DNA of 64,000 bases, taken from positions 3,410,001 through 3,474,000 of the forward strand of contig NZ_CP132203.1 in the NCBI RefSeq assembly GCF_030719035.1, read 5' to 3'. Shown piece by piece: positions 1 through 8,082 of this stretch. The notes beneath the pieces were generated by a model. That model had not been told where the DNA came from, did no database searches, and saw nothing but the letters and a program-made list of their open reading frames with translations. The DNA comes from Hahella sp. HNIBRBA332 (lineage in GTDB: Bacteria; Pseudomonadota; Gammaproteobacteria; Pseudomonadales; Oleiphilaceae). A program made the position numbers and the translations under genes. Every line of letters starts with the position of its first letter. The first letter of the stretch is position 1.

Positions 1-319
1 GACAAAGACGCCGCCAAAAGGGAAATGAAATAGATCCGTTTCATAAGGGAGAGCCAATCTCTTTGTGATGTGTTCTTGTCATAACCGAGGCCGTCGCCAT
101 CATCCTGAGCGACCACGCATGCTTACGCACACCCTATTCTTAGATGGCGATTGGGGGAAAAGCAAATTAGATCAGCTATTAGTCTCTCACAGCGGGTCTG
201 TCAGATTCAGACTAGCCAACCCTATGCGCTAAAAGGCTTTTTCGAACAACTTCCGGGCCATCTCAGAGCTCATTCCAGCCTAATTTGTGAGGAGATTAAA
301 AGCTTGGAACACCAAAAGA
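1..319. other. Left-edge stretch without a convincing gene
   Basis: This stretch lies beyond the 3' end of the leftward T6SS effector cassette. A 65-codon frame at 151-348 opens with TTG, has no ribosome binding site and runs into the opposite-strand gene, so I do not call it. I see no terminator hairpin with a T run, no tRNA and no clear insertion-sequence end. Confidence 0.5.
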
Positions 320-1069
320 TTACCTATATTGAGCGTCCGTCGCAGTGAAACCAGCAATATCATTTGCTCCCAGACCTTCACGAAGCTCAGCTATTAATCC
401 GTTGGCAGCCTTTACTGCATCAATAGAGAATGCCTTGTCGTCTATGCCAGGAAATGAGAATCTGAGTAAATCCAAACCGGTAAGCGCTTTATCTAAAGAA
501 CCAAATCCAGAAATCTTATTGTACAGTCGAGCCGCAAGGTTTCTTCGGTAGGCTATATTTATGTCCAATACAGGCTCAACAGCTTTATCACCAACGATTA
601 CAAGTCCTTTCGGTGGAAGCTCGCGATAATCATGGTCTTTTTTTGTATAAATCAGAGCTCCACCTGAAGAAACAGGGCTGTAAGTTCGAGCTTTTTTAGG
701 CAGTACGCGCACGACATCAGAAACGTTTCCATCCCCCACTAATAACTCAAAAAACTCATCATTGCCCATTGTAACGAGCTTATCTAGTGGAAGATCTACC
801 GCTAAATTTACTATACTCCCCCATACCTTATGATCTTTACCTTCACAGATAACATCTTCAACAAACTCTTCCAAATGAACTGACTGTGAATGATCACAGA
901 TGCTTTTCAGATACATACAAATATTAAGCTCAGAAACCTTTGATACAACCTGCCTCAAATCTTGTATCAGATCATCAGGAATTTTTCTTAAGTCCATAAT
1001 AGAGTTTGGCTCGCAATAAACTTCCTTACCTAACTTTTCTTCTATCTTCAAAACCACGCTACTTTTCAT
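320..1069 (-). CDS. Putative immunity protein of T6SS effector cassette
   Basis: A 249-residue protein that I do not recognise. It has no signal peptide or membrane helix and looks acidic and cytoplasmic. ATG at 1069 follows a good ribosome binding site (GAGGAAAG), and only 7 bases separate it from the stop codon of the effector gene. It is the last gene of an adaptor-effector-unknown set, which is the usual place of a cognate immunity gene, so I infer that it neutralises the C-terminal toxin of the upstream product. The DNA here looks more AT-rich than the surrounding core, as is common for exchanged effector cassettes. A second effector subunit or an accessory chaperone would also fit. Function is inferred from position only. 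Confidence 0.5.
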   Translation of the reverse strand: MKSSVVLKIEEKLGKEVYCEPNSIMDLRKIPDDLIQDLRQVVSKVSELNICMYLKSICDHSQSVHLEEFVEDVICEGKDHKVWGSIVNLAVDLPLDKLVTMGNDEFFELLVGDGNVSDVVRVLPKKARTYSPVSSGGALIYTKKDHDYRELPPKGLVIVGDKAVEPVLDINIAYRRNLAARLYNKISGFGSLDKALTGLDLLRFSFPGIDDKAFSIDAVKAANGLIAELREGLGANDIAGFTATDAQYR

Positions 1070-1076
1070 TCTTTCC

Positions 1077-2831
1077 TCACTGAGGCTTTTTTGAGATTAT
1101 CCTAAACTTAGAGGGCACATCTTCAACAATTTCGACACTACCGTCTTTCATTTTTATATATACATCCTCTTTTTTAAATACCTCAAAGTCAAACTCAGAA
1201 TACCCTAATTTGTCTCTCGCCCTACCAAATGACATTTTCTTGATTGCCTCCCTCATGGCTTCACCCTCATCCAGAAAACCTTCATTATGGTTTAGTTTAA
1301 TTGCGATATACTCTCTCTTAAAATTATCACTATTTTTACTCATCAAAGATCCGTTCATATTTGGAGGATCAACATCAACCCCCATAACACTCTTGTATTT
1401 ATCAATACCCAACTCTAAAAAGAAATCCGTTATAGACTCACCATCTTTCAGCCGGATAACCTTTTCATCGTCAGTAATATTTTCAATTACAAATTCAGGA
1501 CCATAATCATACACCGCGATACTCCCAAGCACATTTTTATCGTCTATCTTAACCTCAATATCTCGTGGATCTCCCATTTCTTTTATTACAAGATCCTCCT
1601 TGGAGACCACTATTGATTCAAGTTTAGACGTATCCTTCCCTTTTTTATGAAGCAACTCAAAATCTTTTGTGGTGATTTTATTTTGAGGTGGTGTGCCTAG
1701 CTTATTGCCCCCCTCCTCCGATCCCGAGCCATATATCAAGTCAGAAGAGGGCTCAATCCCCGAGACTTCCACAACCGTCTCCCCGTCCGTCACTTCGCTA
1801 ATAGATGGAGCCTCAACACTAGCAGGTTTATTAAGCTTGGCTTCGACGGAGCCATTTGTACTGCCTTTCTTTTTGATAAAGCGGTACTTTTTCTTAAGCT
1901 GTTTGGCTAGATTACGGAGTAACTCACCAAGCTTGGCGAGTTTTGGCATTAAGCGCGCTTTACTGACAGCCATCCCTGCCGCCCCCACACCACCAGTTGC
2001 AGAAGCTAACAAAGCGGCCAGCACAATCTCAAACGCACCACCTCCAGCGAACTCCGCCAGCTCGGTGATATGTTGTGACGTGGCGAACTCTTTTGCAAAA
2101 GACGCCAAAATAGCCTGGGTTTCTTCATCTTCGTATACAAAGGAAGCGATTTCCTGAGCCTCAGCTATCAGCTCAGGTGTAATCATATTTGGATCAAAGC
2201 CTAAGGCTTTAACTAAAGCGTCATGATTAGATTTATCAAAGTTCTTTATAAAGTCAGACTTCCAGTCATCAGTTTCAGTGTTATAAGACTCCCATGAGGT
2301 TTTGATTGCCCGATTGAGCACAGCGTTGGGACTAGCAAGATCAAGTACATTGTCAAGGAACTCCAACATTCCAACGCCAGCGTCAAAAATGCCCTTTGCA
2401 ACACGGTTCTCCAGATCTGTTTTCTTCTGGAGAATACTCAGTTTCGAAAACGCCTCATCTCTCCTAGCAGCCTCTTCCTTTTCTTCTATAAGAATACCCT
2501 CAAGCGCTGAGGCGATCTGACTCCTAGCAGCATTAATTGCCCCCTCATCCGGCGCCTCGCCAAACTCGGCCTCAACGTCACTGGCGGGCAAATCCGAAAG
2601 CTTGGCCGCACCCCCACCATCCAAAACGCCTGTGTATACAGAGCCATCTGCGACTACCGTCACTTTGTACGGCAGACCAGCGGCAGGTTGGCTATTTTGG
2701 AGTTCGCAGACCAATTCAAGAGTATGTTTATCCTCCGAAAACTTCTGTAGTGGACAGGAGCCCGCCAAGTCATCCACATTACCAGACTGGTTCGCAGCCT
2801 TAGCGTCTATAGCATCACTCTTTCCACTCAT
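1077..2831 (-). CDS. Type VI secretion effector with unknown C-terminal toxin
   Basis: A 584-residue protein whose start overlaps the DUF4123 adaptor gene by 4 bases (ATGA). Residues about 35-95 form a small beta-rich module (YKVTVVADGSVYTGVLD...) of the kind seen at the front of VgrG-associated cargo. Residues 100-260 are helical and charged. A glycine/alanine-rich hydrophobic stretch (about 262-292) is followed by a basic KKKYRFIKKK segment and a low-complexity linker (about 325-385). The final ~200 residues are rich in Asp, Lys and Glu and match no toxin family I can name. The hydrophobic stretch could help membrane insertion or translocation. The adaptor upstream and the small gene downstream support an effector role; the activity is unknown. 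Confidence 0.6.
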   Translation of the reverse strand: MSGKSDAIDAKAANQSGNVDDLAGSCPLQKFSEDKHTLELVCELQNSQPAAGLPYKVTVVADGSVYTGVLDGGGAAKLSDLPASDVEAEFGEAPDEGAINAARSQIASALEGILIEEKEEAARRDEAFSKLSILQKKTDLENRVAKGIFDAGVGMLEFLDNVLDLASPNAVLNRAIKTSWESYNTETDDWKSDFIKNFDKSNHDALVKALGFDPNMITPELIAEAQEIASFVYEDEETQAILASFAKEFATSQHITELAEFAGGGAFEIVLAALLASATGGVGAAGMAVSKARLMPKLAKLGELLRNLAKQLKKKYRFIKKKGSTNGSVEAKLNKPASVEAPSISEVTDGETVVEVSGIEPSSDLIYGSGSEEGGNKLGTPPQNKITTKDFELLHKKGKDTSKLESIVVSKEDLVIKEMGDPRDIEVKIDDKNVLGSIAVYDYGPEFVIENITDDEKVIRLKDGESITDFFLELGIDKYKSVMGVDVDPPNMNGSLMSKNSDNFKREYIAIKLNHNEGFLDEGEAMREAIKKMSFGRARDKLGYSEFDFEVFKKEDVYIKMKDGSVEIVEDVPSKFRIISKKPQ

Positions 2832-3802
2832 GAAACCATATCCTCTATTTGCATATTGGCGTTGCGCCAGTGGTCGTAAAATGCTTTAAATCTGTCGCTG
2901 ATCGAGCCTAATGTTCGTTTCTCCAGAAAGTCCCGTTTGATCCACTGGTTGTCTGGTTTATCCATGAAATCCCATCCCAAAAAAACGCACGTTTTTATGT
3001 AGTAATAGGCGTCGCGACGCGCTTGCAGACCTAAACGCTTAAACTGAATAAGGGCGTCGCTTATGCGGGTGCGCAATTCGAGTTCTGAGTAGTGCTGTAA
3101 TCTTTGTGGGTAGGCTTCGCGAAAGTCGTTTTCCAAAGTGCGAATAAAAGACTTGTAGACAGAGCTACGTAGCCTCTCTATCTGATCCCGCCTGATTTTA
3201 AATGTGGAACTAGAGAAATATTCCACATGCCGCCGTTGCGCATTGATCAGCGTGGGCCGGGAGCGTGTAAGTTCTTCATCCTCGGAGACAGGTGCTCGAC
3301 TTGTTATAAGATCATTTCGATCCCGTTCAAACTTAAGCCAGAAATTCGCATCTTCGTCCTCCATCCAAAACTCGCCAATCTCGCCCATCAGCTTTTCGAG
3401 CTGCCCCTCGTCGCAAGTTGGGAGAAACTCACGCAAGATGCGAGGGTCATAATAGCGAAAGTACCAGTTCTCATGATTGGGTCCACGTACTTTTGAAACT
3501 CGTCGAAAGTGACGGACAACTTCTTGTAAAGATTTATCGGAAGCGAGATATATGCCCCACCCTTTTCCCCATCCTTGCTCAAATACCCATGAAGCAAAAC
3601 GGCTGGTTAAAGTTACAACATGAGGCGAGGCGGATAACAATGTTTCACTGGCGTGTGGCCAGAACAGGCTGGAATGCTGGCAGCCACTGCGTTTAATGGC
3701 TGGATAAAGCCGACTATCGATCGCGCAATCAAGAATCGCATAGTAGTAGCAGAATTGCGGACTGCGCCATCTGAGTTGCTGCAAATAGGGTTTAGCCGTC
3801 AT
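2828..3802 (-). CDS. DUF4123 T6SS effector adaptor (Tap/TEC type)
   Basis: Proteins of this family bind a specific effector and load it onto VgrG. The N-terminal ~150 residues show the DUF4123 pattern: 'YYAILDCAID', then a 'PHVVTLTSRF' segment, 'WGIYLASDKSLQEVVRHFRRV' in two pieces, and the hallmark FRYYDPRILREFLPT. A C-terminal helical part of about 170 residues is typical of longer members. I choose the ATG at 3802 (324 residues); the frame stays open upstream to a TTG at 3886, but the conserved domain starts right after the ATG. The stop overlaps the start of the effector gene, implying translational coupling. No vgrG lies beside it, so the carrier spike must be encoded elsewhere. Confidence 0.72.
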   Translation of the reverse strand: MTAKPYLQQLRWRSPQFCYYYAILDCAIDSRLYPAIKRSGCQHSSLFWPHASETLLSASPHVVTLTSRFASWVFEQGWGKGWGIYLASDKSLQEVVRHFRRVSKVRGPNHENWYFRYYDPRILREFLPTCDEGQLEKLMGEIGEFWMEDEDANFWLKFERDRNDLITSRAPVSEDEELTRSRPTLINAQRRHVEYFSSSTFKIRRDQIERLRSSVYKSFIRTLENDFREAYPQRLQHYSELELRTRISDALIQFKRLGLQARRDAYYYIKTCVFLGWDFMDKPDNQWIKRDFLEKRTLGSISDRFKAFYDHWRNANMQIEDMVS

Positions 3803-4080
3803 CAACGAGCACCAAACGTCAAAACCGGACACAACATAGCGACAAAGTGATAAAGCATGCCGAATACATCCCTTGTGATACTTCAATTCCGGGCCAATCT
3901 CAGAAATAGCGGCTCTGGGAAAAAGAGTGAATGGTATACAAAAAGATACAAAGCGCGGGATTGTATTTTATTTAGCCAATCAGACAATTCTCTGATTGGA
4001 CTATGCCTAACGGCCATTCACCAAACTATTACAATCCTCCTCAGCATTGCATCCCTGCAAAGCTCAATCAAAGCCGAATA

Positions 4081-4941
4081 TCACCCGCCATGATAAATAG
4101 ACAGCGCCATACGCCTTACATGAGCGGGAAATTCCGTTACGTAGTTGCTCCAGTCGTTGTATTGGTCCAGTTTCAGTTCTTGCGACCAGCGGGGGATGTT
4201 ATCCATGACCGCTCCGGGGCCTTTTGTCGCTATGGTGTTGGTAATCTGAGTTGAGACCAGTTGATAGAGATCTTCCACGAAGGTTACGTTTTCCTCCAGT
4301 GCCTGCACGGAAGTAGAGGTTGAATGTGCGTTTACCGCAATCTGCGGTTTCAGGTCCTGCATCATTCTGAGGGCTTTCAGTACGCCCAGATAGTTGTCGT
4401 TGTCCATCCACACGCCGGGGATAATGTACCTGTCCGCGTATAGGTCTGCGCTGTAGACGATGCCGTCTTCGGGCAAGTGAATGATGGTGGAGGCGAAGCC
4501 GTCCGCCGGCCCGACGTGAATGAGCGTCACTTTGCGTCCGCCAAACTGAAAACTGTGCCGGTCGTCAAACACTGCATGTACCTTCTTTGGCGCCATGCCT
4601 CTGACGTCCAGATCAAACACGGCTTTACAAGAGATGTGACAGATCACTTCCGCACCGGGAAACGTCTCTGTACCGCCAACATGGTCCAAATGCTCATGGG
4701 ACAGGACGATGTGGGTCACCGGACGGTCGGTGAGCTTGGCGATTTCGGCTTGCAGCGCCTTCGCTCTTTCCGGGGATGCAGGGTCTGTAATCAACACCCC
4801 GTCTTTGGAGAGCAACACCAGACTGGTTATACCAGCTTCAGAAATTGCGTACGCGTCCTGCTTAAACTTAACGACTTCCGCCGCCTCGACCTCACCGATC
4901 ATCAGCGTCGCCGCCAAAAACAAAAAAATAATACTGTACAT
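4081..4941 (-). CDS. Secreted MBL-fold metallohydrolase
   Basis: A 286-residue metallo-beta-lactamase-fold protein with an N-terminal signal peptide (MYSIIFLFLAATLMIGEVEA), so probably periplasmic. The zinc motif HEHLDH is intact in 'VLSHEHLDHVGG'. A late acidic ligand (VYSADLY) is present, as is 'NAHSTS'. At the place where relatives usually have a GHT-type histidine it reads GPADGFAST, so one zinc ligand may be replaced by Asp. ATG at 4941 is chosen over the upstream start because GAGGAAA lies about 7 bases ahead and the signal peptide begins there. The substrate cannot be told; relatives include lactonases, quinoprotein relay-like and alkylsulfatase-like hydrolases. Confidence 0.7.
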   Translation of the reverse strand: MYSIIFLFLAATLMIGEVEAAEVVKFKQDAYAISEAGITSLVLLSKDGVLITDPASPERAKALQAEIAKLTDRPVTHIVLSHEHLDHVGGTETFPGAEVICHISCKAVFDLDVRGMAPKKVHAVFDDRHSFQFGGRKVTLIHVGPADGFASTIIHLPEDGIVYSADLYADRYIIPGVWMDNDNYLGVLKALRMMQDLKPQIAVNAHSTSTSVQALEENVTFVEDLYQLVSTQITNTIATKGPGAVMDNIPRWSQELKLDQYNDWSNYVTEFPAHVRRMALSIYHGG

Positions 4942-5155
4942 TTCAGTTTCCTCATTTTTTGTGGTTTTAATGCTCCTGTACGGCAAAAAGTATTCGCCGA
5001 AGAAGTGGTGGGAAGCCTAGGAATCAATTGGTTAATGGCAGGTTAACGCCAATTCATATCGGCCGAGTGACGCCACTGGCGTTTAGCCTCGCATTCATTC
5101 AATTCCTGTGCTTTAATGCGCCCGTTTAAACCCACGTAAATATGAGGAGACTGCC

Positions 5156-5437
5156 ATGGCACGGGCTAGCGCGCGTCACATCCTGGTAAACAGCGAAGAT
5201 CAGTGCAACGATCTGAAAAAGCAGATCGAAGACGGAGCGGATTTCGCCGCTCTGGCCAAAGAACACTCTCAGTGCCCCTCCGGCCGCAATGGCGGTGAGC
5301 TGGGCGAGTTCGGCCCAGGTCAAATGGTTAAAGAATTCGATCAAGTGGTTTTCAGTGCGGAAGTCGGCACTGTTCAGGGTCCAGTCAAGACTCAGTTCGG
5401 CTACCACCTGTTGGAAGTCACTAAGCGCACTGACTAA
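5156..5437 (+). CDS. ppiC: Peptidyl-prolyl cis-trans isomerase, parvulin type
   Basis: A single-domain parvulin of 93 residues, the same length as E. coli PpiC. It catalyses cis-trans isomerisation of peptidyl-proline bonds. There is no signal peptide, so it should be cytoplasmic. Family motifs are clear: ARHILV at the start, ADFAALAKEHSQCPS, GGELGEFGPGQMVKEFD and the closing QFGYHLLEV. ATGAGGAGA sits just before the ATG at 5156. It is a single gene followed by a hairpin at 5446-5471. Confidence 0.93.
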   Translation: MARASARHILVNSEDQCNDLKKQIEDGADFAALAKEHSQCPSGRNGGELGEFGPGQMVKEFDQVVFSAEVGTVQGPVKTQFGYHLLEVTKRTD

Positions 5438-5445
5438 GAGCGCCG

Positions 5446-5471
5446 AGGGCGATGCGTCTTAACGTCGCCCT
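5446..5471 (+). terminator. Hairpin downstream of ppiC
   Basis: AGGGCGA pairs with TCGCCCT around a loop that can itself partly pair. It lies 8 bases after the ppiC stop. The following run is pyrimidine-rich rather than a clean T tract, so termination efficiency is uncertain. Confidence 0.5.
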
Positions 5472-5600
5472 TATCTCCTCCTCAACCGTCTTTATCCTTT
5501 AATCTGCTTCTCTTTTTCCATTCTCCCTCTTTAAATTTCCCGACTTTCCCTCCATAAATAACTTCAACCTTTTATCCGACCACCTCACAACGGTCCGCCC

Positions 5601-7385
5601 ATGCAGCAAGACGTTTCTACAGCCCGCATCGGGGCGCTCAAAGCCACGCTTGAGTTTATTCTTCCTTACAAACGACAAATTGTATTCGCGCTCTGCGCAT
5701 TGTTTTTCACCGCCGGCATTACCCTGTCCATTGGTCAAGGCATACGACTGCTTATCGATCAGGGTCTGGCGACGCAGTCCGAGCAGATGCTGTCCCGCTA
5801 TGTGCTCATCTTTCTAGGCCTGATCGTCGCGCTGGCGCTCGGCACCTTCACCCGCTACTACTGGGTGACCTGGTTGGGCGAGAGAGTGGTGGCGGATATC
5901 CGCCGCAAGGTGTTCGATCACCTGATCGAGCTGCATCCCGGCTTTTTTGAAAGCAATCGCGGGCTGGAGATTCAATCCCGCCTCACTGCCGACACCACCC
6001 TGCTGCAATCGGTCATTGGCTCCTCCGTCTCCGTGGCGCTACGCAATATCATCATGATGATCGGCGGGATCATCTGGCTGTTCATCACCAACGCCAAACT
6101 CACCGCCATCGTCATGATTTCCGTGCCCTTAGTGGTGTCCCCCATTCTGATATTCGGACGGCGCGTGCGAGGTCTGTCCCGACGCAGTCAGGATAAAGTG
6201 GCGGATGTCGGCTCCTACATCGGCGAAGTGCTTGGGCAAATCAAAACCGTCCACGCCTACAATCATCAACAGTTGGATAAACAACGCTTTTCAGAGCATG
6301 TTGAAGACGCCTTCAGCGTCGCCAAGGAGCGTATCGTGCAACGGGCCATTCTGGTGACGGTCGTCATCGTTCTGGTATTGGGCGCAGTGGGTGCTATGTT
6401 ATGGGTCGGCGGCCTGGATGTGATCCAAGGACGCATCAGCGGCGGCGAGCTGGCGGCGTTCGTATTCTACAGCGTACTGGTAGGCGCGGCGGTAGGCTCC
6501 GTCAGTGAGGTAATAGGCGAACTGCAACGGGCGGCCGGCGCGGCGGAGCGTATTGTGGAACTGCTGCAGTCAAAGAATGAAATCGCCGCGCCGCAATTCG
6601 GCGTGAAGAGCCTTCCTGAGCAGATCCCCGGCAATCTGTCGATTCGCAATGTCAGTTTCTCCTATCCGGCGCGACCGGACGCCAACGCCATCGATCACCT
6701 GAACCTGGACGTTGCGCCTGGGGAAACCTTGGCGCTGGTCGGCCCATCCGGCGCAGGCAAGTCCACCCTGTTTGACCTGCTGCTGCGCTTTTTTGATTGC
6801 AAGGCCGGAGAAATTCGTCTGGAAGGCGTGGATATTCGACAGCTTGAGCCTACGGATTTACGTCGCTGCTTCGCGTTAGTGTCGCAAACGCCAGCTCTGT
6901 TTTTCGGCTCCATTGAAGACAATTTACGCTATGGCAAACCAGACGCCACACAGGAGGAAATCGAAGCCGCCGCCAAAGCCGCCAACGCGCATGAATTTAT
7001 CGCCGCGCTCCCACAGGGTTACAAAACCCGGTTGGGGGACGCCGGGCTTGGCTTGTCCGGCGGTCAAAAGCAACGCATCGCCATCGCCCGCGCCATACTC
7101 ACCGACGCCCCCATTCTTCTGCTGGACGAAGCTACCAGCGCGTTGGACGCACAAAGCGAATATCTGGTGCAGCAGGCTCTGGAGCGCCTGATGCAAGGGC
7201 GCACCACCCTGGTGATCGCTCATCGTCTGGCGACGGTGAAAAACGCCGACCGCATCGCCGTGTTGAATCATGGTCGCCTGGAGGCTTTGGGCTCCCATAG
7301 TGAACTGATCCGCGACAGCGAACTCTACGCGCGTCTGGCGGATCTGCAATTCAATACGGAATGGGAAGAGCCGGTCGTCGATTAA
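5601..7385 (+). CDS. ABC exporter, MsbA/multidrug-type half transporter
   Basis: A 594-residue fused permease-ATPase that should act as a homodimer in the inner membrane. The N-terminal ~330 residues hold about six membrane helices of the ABC type 1 exporter fold. The nucleotide-binding domain carries Walker A GPSGAGKST (381-389), signature LSGGQ (485-489) and Walker B ILLLDEA (about 505-511), followed by the switch histidine in VIAHRLATV. Relatives export lipid A, peptides or drugs. No lipid A or drug genes lie next to it, so the substrate is open. Its start is ATG at 5601, with a gap of 163 bases after ppiC suggesting its own promoter. Confidence 0.85.
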   Translation: MQQDVSTARIGALKATLEFILPYKRQIVFALCALFFTAGITLSIGQGIRLLIDQGLATQSEQMLSRYVLIFLGLIVALALGTFTRYYWVTWLGERVVADIRRKVFDHLIELHPGFFESNRGLEIQSRLTADTTLLQSVIGSSVSVALRNIIMMIGGIIWLFITNAKLTAIVMISVPLVVSPILIFGRRVRGLSRRSQDKVADVGSYIGEVLGQIKTVHAYNHQQLDKQRFSEHVEDAFSVAKERIVQRAILVTVVIVLVLGAVGAMLWVGGLDVIQGRISGGELAAFVFYSVLVGAAVGSVSEVIGELQRAAGAAERIVELLQSKNEIAAPQFGVKSLPEQIPGNLSIRNVSFSYPARPDANAIDHLNLDVAPGETLALVGPSGAGKSTLFDLLLRFFDCKAGEIRLEGVDIRQLEPTDLRRCFALVSQTPALFFGSIEDNLRYGKPDATQEEIEAAAKAANAHEFIAALPQGYKTRLGDAGLGLSGGQKQRIAIARAILTDAPILLLDEATSALDAQSEYLVQQALERLMQGRTTLVIAHRLATVKNADRIAVLNHGRLEALGSHSELIRDSELYARLADLQFNTEWEEPVVD

Positions 7386-7396
7386 CTCGGGGCCGG

Positions 7397-7801
7397 TCAG
7401 TTGACCTGGGATTCGGGCTCGCCTGCGTCCTCTTCACAAGTCGGCAGACGACACAGGTATAAGGTGGTGCAGGCGCCGATACCGCTGAGCATGATCAGGC
7501 TCCACAGTTTGCCGACAACCACCATGGAAATGGCGAGTCCCACCCACAGACAGATCAACGCCCGTACTCTCACCTTGCGGGTGACGCCGCGTCCTGACTC
7601 AAAGTTCTTCACGATTGGCCCCAAATGGCGATGAGACACCAGCCAGTGATGGAATTTCGGCGAAGAACGCGCGAAGCAGGCGGCGGCGAGCAGAATAAAG
7701 GGCGTGGTGGGCAATAACGGCAACACAATGCCGATGACGCCAAGCACAACGGAAGTCCAGCCAACGACGACCAGCAGTATGTGAAGAGATTGTTTACGCA
7801 T
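7397..7801 (-). CDS. DUF454 (YbaN-like) inner-membrane protein
   Basis: A 134-residue protein with the DUF454/YbaN pattern: a first membrane helix leading into GVIGIVLPLLPTTPFILLAAACFARSSPKFHHWL, then 'HRHLGPIVKNF', a basic turn, and two further helices. The family is widespread in Proteobacteria, and I know of no established biochemical role. It converges with the ABC exporter gene, the two stops being only 11 bases apart, and diverges from the small ORF at 7879. Confidence 0.85.
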   Translation of the reverse strand: MRKQSLHILLVVVGWTSVVLGVIGIVLPLLPTTPFILLAAACFARSSPKFHHWLVSHRHLGPIVKNFESGRGVTRKVRVRALICLWVGLAISMVVVGKLWSLIMLSGIGACTTLYLCRLPTCEEDAGEPESQVN

Positions 7802-7878
7802 GTCGCGCCAGTCATCCAGAAATTGAAACCCAGAAAAACTCCGTAAAACGTCAGCCAGATCATTTTCAGGAGGTCCAC

Positions 7879-8013
7879 ATGGCCAATGCTAGTTTCAAAT
7901 ACGGAGCATGGCAAATTCAGGCCTCAAGCATATTGACCTGCGCCGACGACCGGTACACTCTGTTGCGGGCCGTTGTTGAAGACAACGATTCCCTAAACGA
8001 TACAAATAGTTAG
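7879..8013 (+). CDS. Small ORF, 44 residues, strong ribosome binding site
   Basis: This short frame begins with ATG at 7879, preceded 5 bases upstream by the full consensus AGGAGG, and ends at TAG 8011-8013. The product begins MANASFKYGAWQIQASS and ends DSLNDTNS. It has one Cys and no membrane helix or signal peptide. I recognise no family. It lies 69 bases upstream of the O-acetylhomoserine sulfhydrylase gene on the same strand, so it could be co-transcribed with it or act as a translated leader. The unusually good translation signal is the main reason for calling it. Confidence 0.5.
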   Translation: MANASFKYGAWQIQASSILTCADDRYTLLRAVVEDNDSLNDTNS

Positions 8014-8082
8014 CCGCCCCTAATGGGGAATGACGCTAACCAGCACAGAGCAAACCACTCCTTACGCGCAGCGGAGAGATCC

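Noticed and set aside
151..348. 65-codon frame at the left edge
   Set aside because: TTG start, no ribosome binding site, overlap with the opposite-strand gene, and no recognisable similarity.
7609..7914. 101-codon frame overlapping the DUF454 gene
   Set aside because: It is out of frame with the clear DUF454 protein and overlaps most of its 5' half.
8014..8082. Possible SAM riboswitch before metY
   Set aside because: The 69 bases are too short, and I see none of the conserved SAM-I, SAM-II or SAM-IV cores. The region upstream is taken by the small ORF.
8023..8082. Upstream in-frame start for metY
   Set aside because: The added 20 residues have no family counterpart, while ATG at 8083 has GGAGAG correctly spaced.
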